Assembly: GCA_964650885.1 (NCBI GenBank)
Contig: CAZYXG010000027.1
Location: 1-32,046, forward strand
Source: JAPLFM01 sp964650885
GTDB lineage: Bacteria > Bacteroidota > Ignavibacteria > Kapaibacteriales > UBA2268
Reading direction: 5' to 3'
DNA: 32,046 nt
The position numbers and the translations under genes were made by a program. How positions within the stretch are numbered: the stretch's first letter is position 1; every line of letters begins with the position of its first letter. The notes below the pieces were generated by a model, which saw nothing but the letters and a program-made list of their open reading frames with translations, ran no database searches and was not told the origin of the DNA. Shown piece after piece: positions 30,113 to 32,046 of this stretch.

Positions 30113-32046
30113 ATGAAAACATTAATAATAATAAATATTTTAATTTTAAGTAGTTTGCACCTATTATCTCAAGGTTATGAAATCTGGGGAGCTGGAGCTA
30201 ATAGCATTGGTGAATTAGGAAATAATAACTTAATTGGTATAGATGTATTTTCTAAACTGACAAATATTTCTGATTGGAAACTAATAGCAACTAAAGAAAA
30301 GCATAATTTAGGTATTAAATTTGATGGGACACTTTGGGCTTGGGGATTTAACACAAATGGACAGTTAGGCGACGGTACAAATATTAGCAGAAATAAACCT
30401 GTGCAAATCGGTTCAGACAATGATTGGACAGATATTTCTACTGGTTATGCTCATTCTATGGCACTTAAAATTGATGGGAGTTTATGGGCATGGGGTTCAA
30501 ATACAGTAGGACAACTCGGAGATAGTTCTTTAATTGACAAATTTGTACCTACTAAAATTGATTCTGAGGATGATTGGAAGCAAGTTTCATGTGGGTCATA
30601 TCATACCGCTGCTATTAAAAAAGATAATACTCTTTGGACTTGGGGTAGAAATAATTCTTTTCAATTGGGAGATAGTTCAAGCTATGACTCATTTAATCCA
30701 ATTAGAATTACTACAAATAAGAATTGGTATTTCGTTTCAGCAGGGAATGAACATACTATTGCTTTAAGAAATGATGGCACTATTTGGTCTTGGGGAAGCA
30801 ATTTAAATGGACAATTAGGTTTGGGTAGTTCAATAAATTTCAATATTCCAACTCAAATTGGAATTGATAACGATTGGAAAGTTATTAGTAGTGGGTATGA
30901 ACACACTGCTGCAATTAAAAGTGATGGAAGTCTCTGGCAATGGGGGCTTAACGGTTGGGGTCAACTGGCAGATGGTACTTTAGTAAATTTGGAATCGCCT
31001 ACTAAAGTAGCAGGCACTATGGATTGGAAAGATATAATTACTGGGTATCACAATTCAATCGGAATAAAAAATAATGGTACTTTGTGGATTAGTGGCTGCA
31101 ACACTGCGGGTCAAATTGGATATGATACAAATATTGTTAAAATTTCAACATTTAGAAATATTACTAATATAAATAATTGGAAAAATATTGCAATTGGCAA
31201 TCATTTCGTTTTAGCATTGCGAGGAACTCTTCCATTAATTAGCAACATTACTACTAATAAAGTAGATAATGAAATTTGTTTGAGTGATTCTATAGAGCTT
31301 AGTGCAAATATTGTTTTGGGAATCCCTGGATATAATTATAAATGGACTCCAGCATATTTGTTGTCTAATTCATATATTGCAAACCCGATTGCATACCCTA
31401 AAAAAAGCACTACATTTAAAGTTCTCATTACTGACTTCCAGAATAGTATAGTAAGTAATAGCATTTATATTAAGGTGAATGATAAATCTAAAATAAGAGT
31501 GAATTATAACGATTCTATTTGTAAGGGCGAAACATTTTCGGCAATTGCAGCTGGAGGCTTAAGTTATAAGTGGTATCAGGATAGTGTCTCAATTAATAAT
31601 ATTATTGCAACCTCAAACAAATTAAATAGTAGTCCTTTAGTAAGTTTAAAATATATATTGGAAACAAATACCACTAAATGTACATTCTATGATACTTTGC
31701 AAGTGAAAGTAGTAGATAAAATAAACGTTGAAATAGGAATAATTGGTAGTCCTAATATTTGCAATGGTGATTATATAAAATTATTTATTAAAAATAAAAT
31801 GAAAGGTGTATTCTACAATTGGGAAAAAGATGGGAGTATTTACTTTTCAGATACTTTAATTGTAAATAATAAGACAGATATTTATAAATTATATGGAAGA
31901 CCTTCAAGCCCATATTTATGCGAAGATAGTTCAAGTATTTCCATTTATTTAACACCTATAAAACCCATAATTGGAGTTGTAGGTACTTATGCTCTCTGCC
32001 AAGGCGACTCTGTCAAGCTATTTATTAAAGATAAGCAGGCAAATAT
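30113..32046 (+). CDS. Secreted seven-repeat RCC1 propeller protein with PKD/Ig-like domains (3' end outside window)
   Basis: 644 codons are visible and the frame is still open at the edge. A signal peptide (MKTLIIINILILSSLHLLS, then QGYE) precedes seven RCC1 repeats (about residues 22-375). The repeat unit is LWAWGxNxxGQLGDGT ... DWxxIsxGxxHtxAIKxDG, enough for one closed seven-bladed propeller. Beta-sandwich segments follow that start with EICLSDSIELSAN and YKWTPAYLL, then CKGETFSAIAAGG, CNGDYIKLFI and CQGDSVKLFI, the repeated C-x-GD/E opening of PKD/Ig-like domains in T9SS cargo. A sorting domain is likely beyond the edge. A ligand-binding or adhesive role is inferred from the architecture. 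Confidence 0.88.
   Translation, partial: MKTLIIINILILSSLHLLSQGYEIWGAGANSIGELGNNNLIGIDVFSKLTNISDWKLIATKEKHNLGIKFDGTLWAWGFNTNGQLGDGTNISRNKPVQIGSDNDWTDISTGYAHSMALKIDGSLWAWGSNTVGQLGDSSLIDKFVPTKIDSEDDWKQVSCGSYHTAAIKKDNTLWTWGRNNSFQLGDSSSYDSFNPIRITTNKNWYFVSAGNEHTIALRNDGTIWSWGSNLNGQLGLGSSINFNIPTQIGIDNDWKVISSGYEHTAAIKSDGSLWQWGLNGWGQLADGTLVNLESPTKVAGTMDWKDIITGYHNSIGIKNNGTLWISGCNTAGQIGYDTNIVKISTFRNITNINNWKNIAIGNHFVLALRGTLPLISNITTNKVDNEICLSDSIELSANIVLGIPGYNYKWTPAYLLSNSYIANPIAYPKKSTTFKVLITDFQNSIVSNSIYIKVNDKSKIRVNYNDSICKGETFSAIAAGGLSYKWYQDSVSINNIIATSNKLNSSPLVSLKYILETNTTKCTFYDTLQVKVVDKINVEIGIIGSPNICNGDYIKLFIKNKMKGVFYNWEKDGSIYFSDTLIVNNKTDIYKLYGRPSSPYLCEDSSSISIYLTPIKPIIGVVGTYALCQGDSVKLFIKDKQAN

Noticed and set aside
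1..32046. tRNA, rRNA, integrase or insertion-sequence genes
   Set aside because: No tRNA T-loop and acceptor pattern, rRNA stretch, transposase or terminal inverted repeats were recognised by eye; a covariance-model scan would settle the small RNAs.

Overview
The window looks like a chromosome segment from a low-GC member of the Bacteroidota/Chlorobi (FCB) group, most likely near Ignavibacteria or Kapabacteria. Three things suggest this. Secreted proteins carry C-terminal regions of the type IX secretion (T9SS) sorting kind. Candidate promoters match the Bacteroidota -33 TTTG / -7 TAnnTTTG pattern. Flagellar rod genes are present, which is rare in classical Bacteroidota but known in Ignavibacteria-like lineages. 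No rRNA, tRNA, CRISPR array, prophage or intact insertion sequence was recognised. The taxonomic placement is inference.

Layout. 1-6276 (minus strand): the start of a small membrane protein, a large Ig-domain T9SS cargo protein with an unusual CX4CH motif, a lectin-domain secreted protein, and a BtuF-like binding protein that overlaps it. 6364-11127 (plus): a tightly packed run of queF, queD, a MarR regulator, an EamA transporter, a DUF2805 protein, a photolyase-like protein with apparently rearranged domains, a flavin-reductase-fold protein, a DUF2256 zinc-ribbon protein, and the broken start of an FeS-type bacterial photolyase/cryptochrome. 11209-14390: an M29-like aminopeptidase, a RidA-family protein, YchF and RNase HI. 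14529-17326 (minus): a decayed island with hepT (nonsense) next to intact mntA, an FAH-family hydrolase, a chimera of AAA-ATPase and PIN-domain scraps, then YebC.

17439-19625: cystathionine beta-synthase, ApaG and a periplasmic DUF2874 protein. 20096-22207: a proximal flagellar rod cluster with a tandem duplication of flgB (flgB-flgB-flgC-unknown-fliE), closed by a strong terminator. 22346-29335: a lipoprotein, a paaB-paaC pair without paaA, a 1111-residue hybrid histidine kinase, and a two-gene periplasmic thiol/redoxin unit. 29431-32046: a truncated PQQ-type sugar dehydrogenase, a small ORF, and the start of a secreted seven-repeat RCC1 propeller protein that runs off the window.

The most noteworthy parts are the photolyase-like gene neighbourhood with its decaying FeS-photolyase partner and co-directional pterin genes, and the duplicated flgB with an unassigned 85-residue protein between flgC and fliE. 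Several genes are broken (DPRP, hepT, AAA, PIN, sugar dehydrogenase), so gene decay is active in this segment.
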